Source of the DNA: Brachionus manjavacas
Lineage: Eukaryota; Rotifera; Eurotatoria; Ploima; Brachionidae
Assembly (NCBI GenBank): GCA_019054805.1
Contig: JAHQIY010000008.1
Span: forward strand, 4,945,501-5,009,500
DNA length: 64,000 nt
Direction: 5' to 3'
Shown here piece by piece: positions 24,301-36,300 of the stretch. The notes below the pieces were generated by a model. The model was given only the letters and a program-made list of their open reading frames with translations. It had not been told where the DNA came from and did not search any database. The number at the start of each line of letters is the position of its first letter. The first letter of the stretch is position 1. Both the position numbers and the translations under genes were made by a program.

Positions 24301-27300
24301 CCTTCTTTGAATGAGTTTTTGTTAAATAAAAAAAATTAATTTTTCCATTTTATTTTGTTTTCTTTTTCTTTTTTTTTAAACATTATTTTTCCAAAATTAA
24401 ACTTTGAAAAAAAAATTTTCTCTTAATCCTTTAACATGTAAATTTTGATATAACGAATACCAAAATTTCGAACCGACCCTTTCGTTATACCGAGGTACGA
24501 CTGTAAAAAGTTTTAAAATATTATTTTTTTATTAAAAAAATTTAAGGAAATTTGTCAGTCTAATACTCTGCGAATGTAATGCATCAAGTTCAAGTCTAAA
24601 GGATATAAAATCGGGCGATGGTCTAGATTCGTGCTAGCTGAATTAGTTAAAAACAATTTTAAATTTCACAAAAAAGTGGAAATAAGATTTTCATTGATTT
24701 TCGTAACAAGTAATTAACTTGTTCAAAAATATCTGGAAAAAAATTATTTTTTTAATTTTAATTTTTTTTAAAAACAATTTATCTTCTAAAAGTAAACCTT
24801 CGCAAAAAGTCTTTGTTCAGAAATTCAATTGGTAAATGCGGTCCGGCTGCCTCAACTAGAGGACTTAGTAAAAGAATAAGATCACAATGTTTGTGGATAA
24901 GATTCACGCAGTCATTCTACTATTACTCCTATTACTACTGTTGAAATTTTGTATATAAAATTTTAATGGGCCAGCATAAAATATTTTTTTTACTTATTAA
25001 TTAATAATTTATTTATTTTGAATAAAAATATTCTCGTGTCAAAAAACAAAAGTTGTTTGTAAGCTTAAATTTTCGAAAATGCTGGTTCTGTAAAATTCAG
25101 TACACAATGATAAAAAAAAACAAAAAAAAATATAAAAAAATTTGAGTAACTTTTTTTCTAAAAGCTTAAAATTAGTTCTGTGAAAGCATCATAATGCAAC
25201 ATTCAAATTTGCATCAAGGTCTGCTAATTTTACAATATAATCGAGCGTAGTGCATTTTGCAGAGATTTTGCAGACCTTTACAGTTGATGCAACTTTCAAT
25301 GCTGTATTCACAGAACTAATTTTAAACTTTTAGAAAAAAAGGTTATTTAATATTTTACACTTTGTTCTGTTCTTTTGTATTGAACTTCAAAAAACCGAAA
25401 ATGCTGACATTAAAATATTTGGTAATTAAATTCACTGATATAATTTAAATTGATCAAATTTTTTTCTTTAATTTGATTCAACTTTTTAAAATTTTGAATT
25501 TTTTAATTATTTTCAAAAATCCAAAAAATTAATTAAAAATTTAAATAAAACTATTTACCCGAATTTTTCATTGAATCAATTTCCACAATATTTCCTTTAG
25601 TTCTGGCATGAACAAACCTGGGATAGACCGATTCTAGCTTGACACTTTTAGCACTATTTTCGTTATTTAGCATTTTGTAAAGCTCCAATTTAGTTTCGTT
25701 GTAGAGCTTTGACTGCTTGGAAGCTGAAACAACCTCACTGATTTGTTCATTCTTAAGGCCCGTAGACACTCTTGTAATTGAATAAAAAAAATTAAGCTCA
25801 ACTGGATCAGGTTCATTCAATTGTTCTTTCAGATTTTCAAAACTGGGTGGACTTATCTGCCAAATTGAAGTCGAATTTCCGGGTATAGCTATGCAAAAAA
25901 CATCATCCGGAGTATAGTCTTTTAAAAAGCTATAAGAACCAGAATCAATGTTCTTCAAGGAATTGAAATCATTAAGGCTAAATTTTTGTGCAAGACGCTG
26001 CTGAGAGGACATCGAGTAAATCTGTAGGAAACCGGCAATCTGCAAGTCAACTTTGCAAGTCTGTGGTGGAATTGATTCATTGAAGTCTTTGCTAACAGAA
26101 AACAGAAGCAATGGAAACCAAATGATGAGTATTATTATTGTCAAAAGAAGACCTCCAAAGCCATACTTGATGGTGGCTTTACGCTTGTTACCTCTTGGAG
26201 TAGGATATTTCTAAAATAAATGTTTTAAAATAAATTTTAATTTCAGAATTTTTTTTTTATTTTTTTAAATACATTTTCGTTGTATCTGAAACATTTGAGG
26301 ACAAAAATATTGGCGTAAATATCTTCCATCTGAAGCCAATCTGATAGACTAAGAGAGGTGTCGGTAAACATCCAGTCCATGAGCGATCTTAGCTCGAGTA
26401 AAAATGGAACTAGAAGAAAACCTTTGAAAAGGACAAGGTTTATGTAGCTGTAACTCTTGGTCAAAAAATTTCCCAAAATTCTAGTCGGGTATCCGCATCT
26501 GATTTGTCTGGAAGAATAGCCAAAGTAAATACATTTCACCAAGTACCATATTTGAACAGGCTTATTTGCAGTAAAAGGCAATTTGGTGATGTACGGAAGG
26601 ACAAAAAAAACCCAAATGTGAACAAAAAGAACCAAAGCCAGCTGGAATAAAAATTTTCCAACCCTGTTCTTTCTTAGATATAAAGCTCGATCAACTATCA
26701 TGAGAATAAATTGAATCAAAAACATGACCAAAAACGAGTACGGCACCTTGTTGTCTTTTATGGAACTTACCACACTGTTTGAAGAATCCTCGGCTGCCAA
26801 ATAGGCCGACTCGCCGAAGTACTGATATGTAAATATAGTTATGATACAGTTTATGAACTCACAGAGGAATGTTTTAGCATAGCAGTCCACAACAACGGCA
26901 TAGTGTTTGGATTGAATGTCACGATAGAATTTCAAAAATGGATTAGTTGTCTTTTCTCTTAAAATAAATGTTATGTTAAAAGCTTTAGTAGTTAGATAGG
27001 AGTTAGGTGAGTGTTATGATTTCAAGCTTTTACAAGACATGGAATAGATATTTACAAGACAACATTTAATAATAGGAGGGAAAATAAAATTTAAATTTAC
27101 ATGATTTTTTTTAGATAAAATTCTAATTTTCTTTTAAAAAAAATTTTTTTTTAATTAACTTGACTTTGATTTATCATTTTTTGGATAAAAAATTTTGTAG
27201 GTTGATCCAACTTCCGGTTTGTGACGGTATTGTAATTAAATTTTAAACAATTTTAAATTATAATATTTTTTTTTCGCAGCGCTAAGACCTCTCAAACTTA

Positions 27301-30300
27301 AAACAAGAAAAGCAACTGAAAAATTGGACCCTGTACTATTTCAAAGCTTGATTTAGGTTCAACAACCATGTGTTAAGTTGAGATTTAGAACAAATGTTAT
27401 TTTGGAAAATGATTAAATTCTTAATTCTAAATAATCCTAAAAATCATATTCTTCTTTTTTTCAATTTTTAAAAATTAAGATAATTTGATTGCTGAAAAAA
27501 TTATTAACTCATACCATCAGGTATACACTGCCGATTTGACACATTGATTTCTGGTAATTTTACTTAAAATTACGTAAATTCACTTTTTGTTACAAAGGAA
27601 TTTTGGGTTAATTTGCGTAATTTTACGTAAAATTACCAGAAATCCGCGTGTCAAAGCGACACTGTAAATTTTTCCATTTTATTTCTTTGTATAATATGTA
27701 TAAAACTTTGTCTTTTCAAATTTTATTTTTTAAAAATAATTTTTATAAAAATTTCTTTATAAAATCTTTATTATTTTGAAATTTTTTAACAAATACATGA
27801 ATTAGCGAAATATTTTAAACTTGTCATAGTCAAAAATCTAAACAAAAATTCCAGACTTCATGCGGTTCGATCAAAATTTAAGGACCGCGAAGTTAAAATT
27901 AGAGAATAAACCTTTAACAAAAAAATAAATATAGCTCTTTAATTTTCCATTATTTACGTTTTTATTCTTCATAGATTTTATTTTTTAATTGTGGAAACCT
28001 GTTTTTTCAAGTCAAATATTTATTTAAAAATAAAATTCAATTAATTTTTTTGAATAGTATTCTCTTAATTATTGAAATTATTATTAATTTTTTAAAATTT
28101 AAAAAGTGATTGAAACGCTTAAGTGACAAATAAATGAGGAAAAAATTTTGGCAAATTGTTGCTGAGATTGAATTAAAGTTAAAATTTAAAAGATATTTAA
28201 CAGTCTTCGACAAATTGATAAAATGAATTTTTTGTCCTCTTTTATTCACCACCTTTTGTTTACACACGTGTAAAAATTTAGTAAAAAAACTTATTAAAAA
28301 ATAAAAAATTTAAATCTAAAATTCGACTAAAGGCTCTATTTTTGAATTTTTAATGCTTCTTTAGCCTTATCCAATTTTTTATATAATAATAATCTCTAAT
28401 TGCTACCAAGTGAGATAATTAAGAAGCATTTCTATATAAAAGCATAAAAAATCATTATCTCAATCTTTTTGTGCTAAAGAGACCTTTGTTGGTTCAGATA
28501 AACACAAAAAATGGCGAAAATTTTTTAATAAATTTAACTTTAGTTTTGTTAAATGAATTTTGATCTTACTTAGAATTTTTTGTAAAACTCCATTGACTAA
28601 ACATTTTATTTGAATGAATTTTAGCAATTTTGAAACTTTAAATTTTTTTTATAAAAAAATGCTATAAAAAAAAGTTTAAGGTATTTGTTAAGTCAGACCC
28701 AATTGGAAATTTTCCTTTAAAATCTTAATATAATTTGATAATTTTAAACTTAAATTAAATACAATACCGTTTAAAAAAAATTAAGTCAAATAAAATTTTT
28801 AATTACTTTGATACTTGTTCTGCTTTATTCTTTAACCGCTTAAGACCAATATTTTCAGCATCGTCATAATCATTTGCATTTTCTTCTTCAGTCAGTTCAG
28901 GCTCATCGACAACTTCACCTGTTTCAATTGGTAAATTTTCACTAGTCTCCTCATCTAGATCATTTTCAGCATTAATCTCCTTATTTTTGATTGTAATCAT
29001 CTCGTCATCATCCTCATCATTTGAATAGTCTTTCCAAAGGCCAAGGCGCTTGAGAATTGTTCGGTGCAAAAATATCACCAGCAGACAAAATAAATCAAAC
29101 ACAGCAAAATTATTAATTTTCGCTATGCCAAGTACTTGAAGCAATTTTTTAAGTGACTCCTTATCCTGAGAAAAAAAGTCAAATTGAAAAAGGTATTTAA
29201 TAACCACAATAGCTTCGATGTATGTGATGCTGGAAATCCAAAAAGTTTTTGTCGGACGTGGTAGACAAAGCATTGCCCATAAAAATATTGAAATCGGTAA
29301 TGGCACCGAGAGCAGTGAGGCTGATTTTAAATGATTTAAAATCATAAAAAAATAGCAAATAAACTCAGATTGACTTAGAGCAAAGTAAAATATAGAGGAA
29401 AGGAATTTGTCGATTCTAGATTGTGAATTCATATGCTGATTCAACTCTTTCAAAGCTTGATGGATATCTTGGTCAGTTAAGTAGCCGTCTATTGATTGCA
29501 TCGATGGTTCTTGGCTGTTCGAGTTGAATTTCAGTTTAAGCTTTTCTTTAGCTAGCATGTGGGATACCAATCGGAAGTCTTTGGATTGCTTGTTTAAGTA
29601 AAAAATGAGAACATCAATAGTAATGAGGAAGTATTTTTCAAAGTAGTATTTGATGGTCAGAAAATGTTTGTTTTCCACTGTTAACCAGCTTTTTTTTTGT
29701 TCAGTTTCTTTTTCATTTTCGTTTTCTTTTTTATCCAGAATGATTGCTGTTGACAAAATTGCTTGCTTCATTTCTTTTGAGAAATTCGAAGAAGAGTCGG
29801 ATGACGATAAAAATTCTTCATCTAAATCTTTTGATTTAGGAGCTTGGCTATTTAGATCAGCACATTCGTCGGCATCTAATTCTTCATCAAACATATAATA
29901 GTCGCCAGAACGTACAGCTTAAATAAAGATTAAATGTATTAATAAAAGTTAAAGATTACGATCGAGCTTGCGAGTGGAAAATATTCCATTTTACCATTTC
30001 AATAAAGAATTTAATTTTTTTTAATAAATTTTTTTTTTTAAATATTTTATTAGAAAACATTAGTTAAAAATTTGATAATTTGAAAATATTTCTAGAAATA
30101 AAACCTACTCTGACCGAATTCGCGATGAATTAGAAGCATCATATGCAGTAAAGAACAGTGTTGTGAAGAGAGAAGCAAGGCGTCATAAGAGATCATAAAT
30201 AAACCAGCGTACTAGTGAAGCAGAAGAATTCAGCTAAAGATCTACATATGCTACACAAGTTCACTAAAATAACATGGGCTCTTCAGGTTAAAAGAGCAAC

Positions 30301-33300
30301 GTTAGTGAAGGACAAAGAAGATTTTTTAACAACTAAAAGAGATAAGGGATAAAGATGTGCAGAGTACTCTAGAAAAGTTCTAAATAACGGGTGTAGAATA
30401 AAAATGGCACAAAAGTTTGGTTTAATTTGTTATAAGAGTGGACAAGACCTTTTGCAATTTTTTTTCAAAATTTAAAATCAGGCTGATCCTAACTTTAAAA
30501 TAAATATAAATTATAAAGTTGAATTTTCGACAAGTTGTTAGTAAAAATGTACGAAACCATCAAAAAAGATTTGTACAACTTTGTAAAAAGTAACCAAAAT
30601 TTGCCAAAATGCGAAGTTGAAAGGCAATTCACTTTATAGAAGTAACGTTAACAAGACCAGTGTTGGGGGCCGGTCGAGAGGCCATGTGGCCGGCCAGAAA
30701 AAAAAAATGGCCGAGACCGTGGCCGGAGGTGCAGGCGGCCAAAAAACGGCCGGTCGAAAAAACGGCCAATGACCGTGAATGGCCGGCCAAGCCGCGGCCA
30801 ACTGACGTACCGACCGTGAAATGGCCGGCCAAATTTTAGAAGACCGTGTGGTGGCCGGCCGAGTATCGGCCAAATAAAAAACCGACCGTGAAGTGGCCGG
30901 CCAACTGAAAGGCCTTTAAATGGCCGACCGTGTGCAGACCGGCCGGCCACAAAACGGTCCAAAAAAAAAATTTTACGTAGATGATTAAAAATATTTAAAG
31001 ACATTAAAATTTGCATTTATTATTTATCAAATATTCTGAATAAGCTAATTTTTAATTATTACCTCATTTTTTTCCGATATTTTTCAGAAATCCTTAAATT
31101 ATATATAGTAATTTTGAAAGAAATTTTAAACTGAATAAGGATTTGATCCATGCATAATATGATCAAAAATGAATAATTGTACTAGACAACTGTGCTATAA
31201 GGATTTTAAAAAAAATATATTTTATTCTTATTTATATTTTTGAAAATTTTTATTTTAATTTTATATTATATTAAAACGTTTATTAAAAAAATAACTAAAA
31301 TTCAGAATTCAAAATTACTATATATAATTTAAGGATTTCTGAAAAATATCGGAAAAAAATGAGGTAATAATTAAAAATTAGCTTATTCAGAATATTTGAT
31401 AAATAATAAATGCAAATTTTAATGTCTTTAAATTTTTTTAATCATCTACGTAAAATTTTTTTTTTGGACCGTTTTGTGGCCGGCCGGTCTGCACACGGTC
31501 GGCCGTTTAACGGCCTTTCAGTTGGCCGGCCACCACACGGTCTTCTAAAATTTGGCCGGCCATTTCACGGTCGGTCTGTCAGTTGGCCGGTCCTGAAAAG
31601 GTCGGCCTTTTTAAAAACTGTCCACAGAGGGCCGACCAATTCACGGACGGTCAAAATTGCGGCCGTTAAATTCACAGCTAAAATAGGCCGTTTATAGTGG
31701 CCGGCCAACTGGCCGTTCAAGTCCGGCCGGCCAACTGGCCGTTCAAGTCCGGCCGGCCAACTGGCCGTTCAAGTCCGGCCGGCCAAAGTTGGCCGCCCCC
31801 CAACACTAAACAAGACGCCGGAGAGATTAAAGAACAAGTACGTTAAAAAATTGGAAGAAAAATTATTGGTCTATCAACATGTCCACCTTGGAGAGTTTAT
31901 TAAGAAACGACTTGAACCAAAGATTAAAGAATATTGTCAGGATGGCAATTATGTTTTTTTCGCACGACTGAGCATCATCTCATTATGCGAATATGGTATA
32001 AAAATAAAAGGTATGTTTCCAAAGAAGTGAATCCAGAAAAAGTACCAAAAGCACGACCAATCGAAGATTTTTGGGGAAACTTGAAAGCCAAAGTTTATGA
32101 GGATGATTGGAAGGACAAAAATCTTTATCAACTCGAAAACAAAATTCGCACTTGCCTGAGCAATATGGACCCAAAGGTTGTACATGCCCATGCCAAGACT
32201 GTTCGCTCTAGGCTCGATATCATACGTCGTCATGGAGTTCAATACCTTAGCTGATATTATTTTTTCAAAATTGGAGGGTTCAGTTGAAATTTAAAAATAA
32301 ATTTGAAGCCTTTGTTAAAAAAAAAATTTTTTATGATAAAATTAATTTTGTGCCATTTTTTATTCTACACTCGTTAGATTAGATAATCAGCTAGCACTGA
32401 TATTGTCACACAACTGACTAGCCCAAAAGAAATATAAGCTGCGGTGAAAGCTCTGAAGAACAAAAAAGTCCCGGGTATTGACCGAGTCACGGCAGCAACA
32501 CTGAAAGATCATAATAGAGATAAAACAAAACCTTTTGAGCAATATATAGCGGTAAGAAATCATACTAGAGGACTGGTCAAAGACCTTATAGTCAAGCTCC
32601 CTAAGAAAGGTAACAAAATGATTTGTGACAATTGGCGAGAAATAGCACTGTTTCCAATAGCAAGCAAGGCGTTCCGCAGCATAATACTGGAAAGAATCAG
32701 GAACTCCTTGGATGTTATACTTAAAGAAGAACAAGCAGGATTTAGACGAGGTAGAGGATGCATAGACTAGGTATTTACACTGAGGAACATTATAGAACAA
32801 AGTCTGGAATGGAATAGCCCCGTGTATCTTAATTTTTGTGACTTCAAGAAAGCCTTTGATAGCATACACAGAGAAACCTTGTGGGCCATATTAAGATCTT
32901 ATGGCCTAGCACAGAAGATAGTTAACTTGAAGATAGTTAAAACTCTTCTACGAGAAATTCGAGTGTAGCGTCATTCTGGAAAAAAGGCAATCTGAGAGCT
33001 TCAAAATCTGTACAGGATTCCTAATAAAATGAGTACATGTCATGATAAAAAGTACTGCCAGTGCGAGGGGTATTCAATGGGGATTAACAGTAAAGCTTGA
33101 AAACTTAGACTTTGCGGATGATATGGCGCCAATATCCAATACAGAAGGACAAATACATATGAAGACGCAAGGACCTAGACATGTACTTAGAGTGAAGGAA
33201 ACTCGAGACACCAGAAAGAGACCTCTCACTACCATGCTTTTCGATTAAAAAAGAATTTTTAAATGTATCAAATAATATTGAAACTAAAAGCAAAAAAAAA

Positions 33301-36300
33301 AAATTAGAAATCAATTAAGCCAAAAATCAAGAAGACATTTTTTACTGGTCTTTTTGAAGATTTGTTTGAAATTTTTCACCGCAAAGAAGTGACTTTTATT
33401 TTAGATTTGGCAAAGAATATAAATAAAAAATTATATTTTCTTATCAATTTAAAAAAATACCATTTAAATAAATTTAATTATTTATTTGTTTATCTGTACC
33501 GAGCTGATGCTCCTTCAGAATTTTTAAGATCTTTGCTTCTTTTATGTTCAAAATTAAAAATGACACAGGCGGTCATCTACGGAATAAAAATAAAATTTTC
33601 GCTTTAAAATTTTTTGATTTTTTTTTCATTTTAAATGATAAAAAGTAAAAATTCAATTACATAATTTTAATTTAGCCTATTCTCAGCCTTTTATAAAAAT
33701 ACTATTTATCACTTTTTTATAAGTAATCAACCCTCGATTTGTCTTTTTCTTTTTTTTTGTTAATACAGTGCTGCTACGATACCTTGAATTCACCATATTT
33801 TACGTAAATTATGGTAAAATACCGATAATTTATTTATTTATTTCAATGAACGCCTTAAAGGCGATGTTAATAAAAATTTAGAAAATAAAATGTAATAAAT
33901 AAGACAAAGTTTTAGTGTTTTCTAAAAAAATATTTAATTTAAATATTTAATTTTAATTACTGTAAAATTCAGTGAAAAAAAAAATTTCCAAAATTTCTCG
34001 AAAAAAACTGGCTTGTAAAATTTATTCCAAAAGGATCAACATTCAAAGAAGCTTGGGACAAGACAGCTAACAGCTTAAAAGCAAAAAAAGCTAGAAAATA
34101 AAATTTTTTTTGTAAAAAATGTTTAATTATTAATTTTCATAATTTGTTTAGAAAAAAAATTGAATGAAATAATAAAAAATCCATTTTTCCTTTTCTGTTG
34201 AATTTTTACCATTTTTTACCTTTTTTTACAAGAATTTACCGAAATTTACGTCAATTTTTGTCAAAAAATTTTTTTTTGTTTTCCTTTTTCAAAAATTCAA
34301 AAAAAAATTTTTTCGTGGAAATTGGTTTTTTTCGAGAAATTTTGGAAATTTTTTTTTTACTGAATTTTACAGTAATTATCGGTATTTTACGGTAATTATC
34401 GGTATTTTACGGTAATTATCGTTATTTTACGAAAAATACCCTTTTTTAGATTACCATATTTTACGGTAAATATGGTAAAATATTGTGAATTTACCATAAT
34501 TTACGTAAAATATGGTGAATTCAAGGTATCGTAGCAGCAATTGTATTTCACATTGTATTTCACAATTTTTTAAAAGTTTTTAACTTTTTTTTTAAAAAAA
34601 ATTTGCTTAAAAATAAAACATCCGTTTCAAAGCTTTTTCATTAAGCGAATTCAAGAACAGCAAAAATTTTTTATTTTATAAAAATTGTCAAAATCAAAAA
34701 TTTTTTTAAAACCTAATGCAAAGCTAAAATTATTAAAATTTCTATTATTTACCAACTAAAAGACAAATTTAGATTCAAAATATTTAAATATAGAAAAAAA
34801 AAGATCCCTAATTACCTTCATAATGATCTTTTGGATTCTTGGCCACTTTATCAGTTTGATGCTCTCTAATTCGCTCAACATTAGCTTTCAGTTTTTCCAA
34901 AATTTTGTCCTCTTTGTCTTTTTCTCTTTTAACTTTGTGTCGAATTATTTTCTTAAATATCTCAGCACCTCTAGATAAAAGAAAATTGATAAATTTTGCC
35001 AAAATACATTTTCTAGAAAAACTACCTGGCAGCTAAAATTGCTTGGGCTCGATATTCATTTACCACATGTTCGAACATGTTGGACATGTAGAGACGTCGC
35101 TGAAGCAACAATACCAGAAAACAAACAATGTCCCATACCAGACCGACATCTCCTGAATCATCATTTGCCAAACATTTTGTTTCCGGAAATTTGTCGGATG
35201 GAAGCGCTTTGCAGTTTATGCCAAAAATGTCAATCAATAGGCAAATAGAACTAACTTTACTCGAAAAAATACAAATAACTATCTTTTTTTTTAATAAATT
35301 GATTTAGTTTATTTTTTGCTTTTAATTAAAAAAATATCTACCTGCAGTACTGCTTTGATAAAAATGACCAGAAAGCAATAAGAGACAAGCACGTTCCAAC
35401 TTAAAAAATAGACAATTAATAAAAAAATTCATGAGAAATAAATTACAATTTTAGGAGTTTGTTCAAAGGTCGCATCAGAAAAGTTTGTCCCATCCATAAG
35501 AAAATAAAGCTCAAAATGACGTATCCCATGCACAGGATACTTATTCGGCTTGTGCCGGACAAAAAAACTATTGCCAAAACCAGCCAGTATGAATACATGT
35601 AAATAGCATATTTTAATCTGTCCAAATAGTTTCTAGTCTTTGAGATAAAATCGTGGAATGGGTTCGCTTGAAGAGGATCTTTTTTTTCATAAACAAGCTC
35701 GTCATTTTTTCCACCGATTGTTTCTATCATGCTGGTGGAAATTTTTGCATGCTTGTCCATTTCCAGATTGAATACATTCAATTGTAGCCATACAAAGAAA
35801 ATTTGAAAAAAGTCTGCAATTATTTTTGTGGCTGATGGAGGGCTTGAATAATCAGGGAGAAACAGCCAAATTCGAGCCTTGTTTATAATGTTGTTGGGCT
35901 GGCTTCGATTCCACTGTGACCACGGGTACTCATAGCACAGCACTGATGGTAGCCCCAGGCATCCAGCATATTGAATTGGAAGTAAAAGGATTAGAAAAAC
36001 AAAATAGTAAATCCATATTCTTCTGATAGCTGTTCTTCTCAGATTCAAAAATATGCCTAGCCAAATTCCGTATACCAAAGCATACAGATCCATTCGAGTT
36101 ATTATCACAATGGAGGTCATGAATAGACAAATTTCCAAGCCGAATCGATAGAAGAAATAATTAGCCATATATTTTAAAAATTGGAAAAAATCTTTGTCCA
36201 TATCTAGCCATGTTATGTGGTCAAATAGAATGCTGTAAATGGGTGGTGGGATGTTTTTTTTTAACCTGTAGTGTTTTTGCTTGAGTTTGACTATTTTTTG

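Larger units (their letters stand above)
30387..32374 (+). mobile_element. Tc1/mariner-like transposon split by a hAT foldback element
   Basis: Inverted ends: ACGGGTGTAGAATAAAAATG at the left, and the complement of the right end ACGAGTGTAGAATAAAAAAT, each bordered by TA. The plus-strand coding remnant after the insertion (31820-32254) has [20 protein letters not shown], then a C-terminal [13 protein letters not shown]. This matches the end of Tc1/mariner transposases, in which the PIEDFW region holds the last acidic residue of the triad. The 5' coding part (about 30546-30640) is short and damaged. It lies in the 4.8-kb Piezo intron between 34816 and 29917. Confidence 0.85.

Noticed and set aside
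30648..31697. Long open frames across the GGCC-rich arms
   Set aside because: They are mirror images of each other, composed of Gly/Arg/Pro/Ala from GGCC words, and lack domain similarity; they arise from composition of a palindrome.
31949..32242. Minus-strand frames opposite the mariner transposase remnant
   Set aside because: The plus strand has the recognisable transposase ending; the opposite frames lack any family motif.
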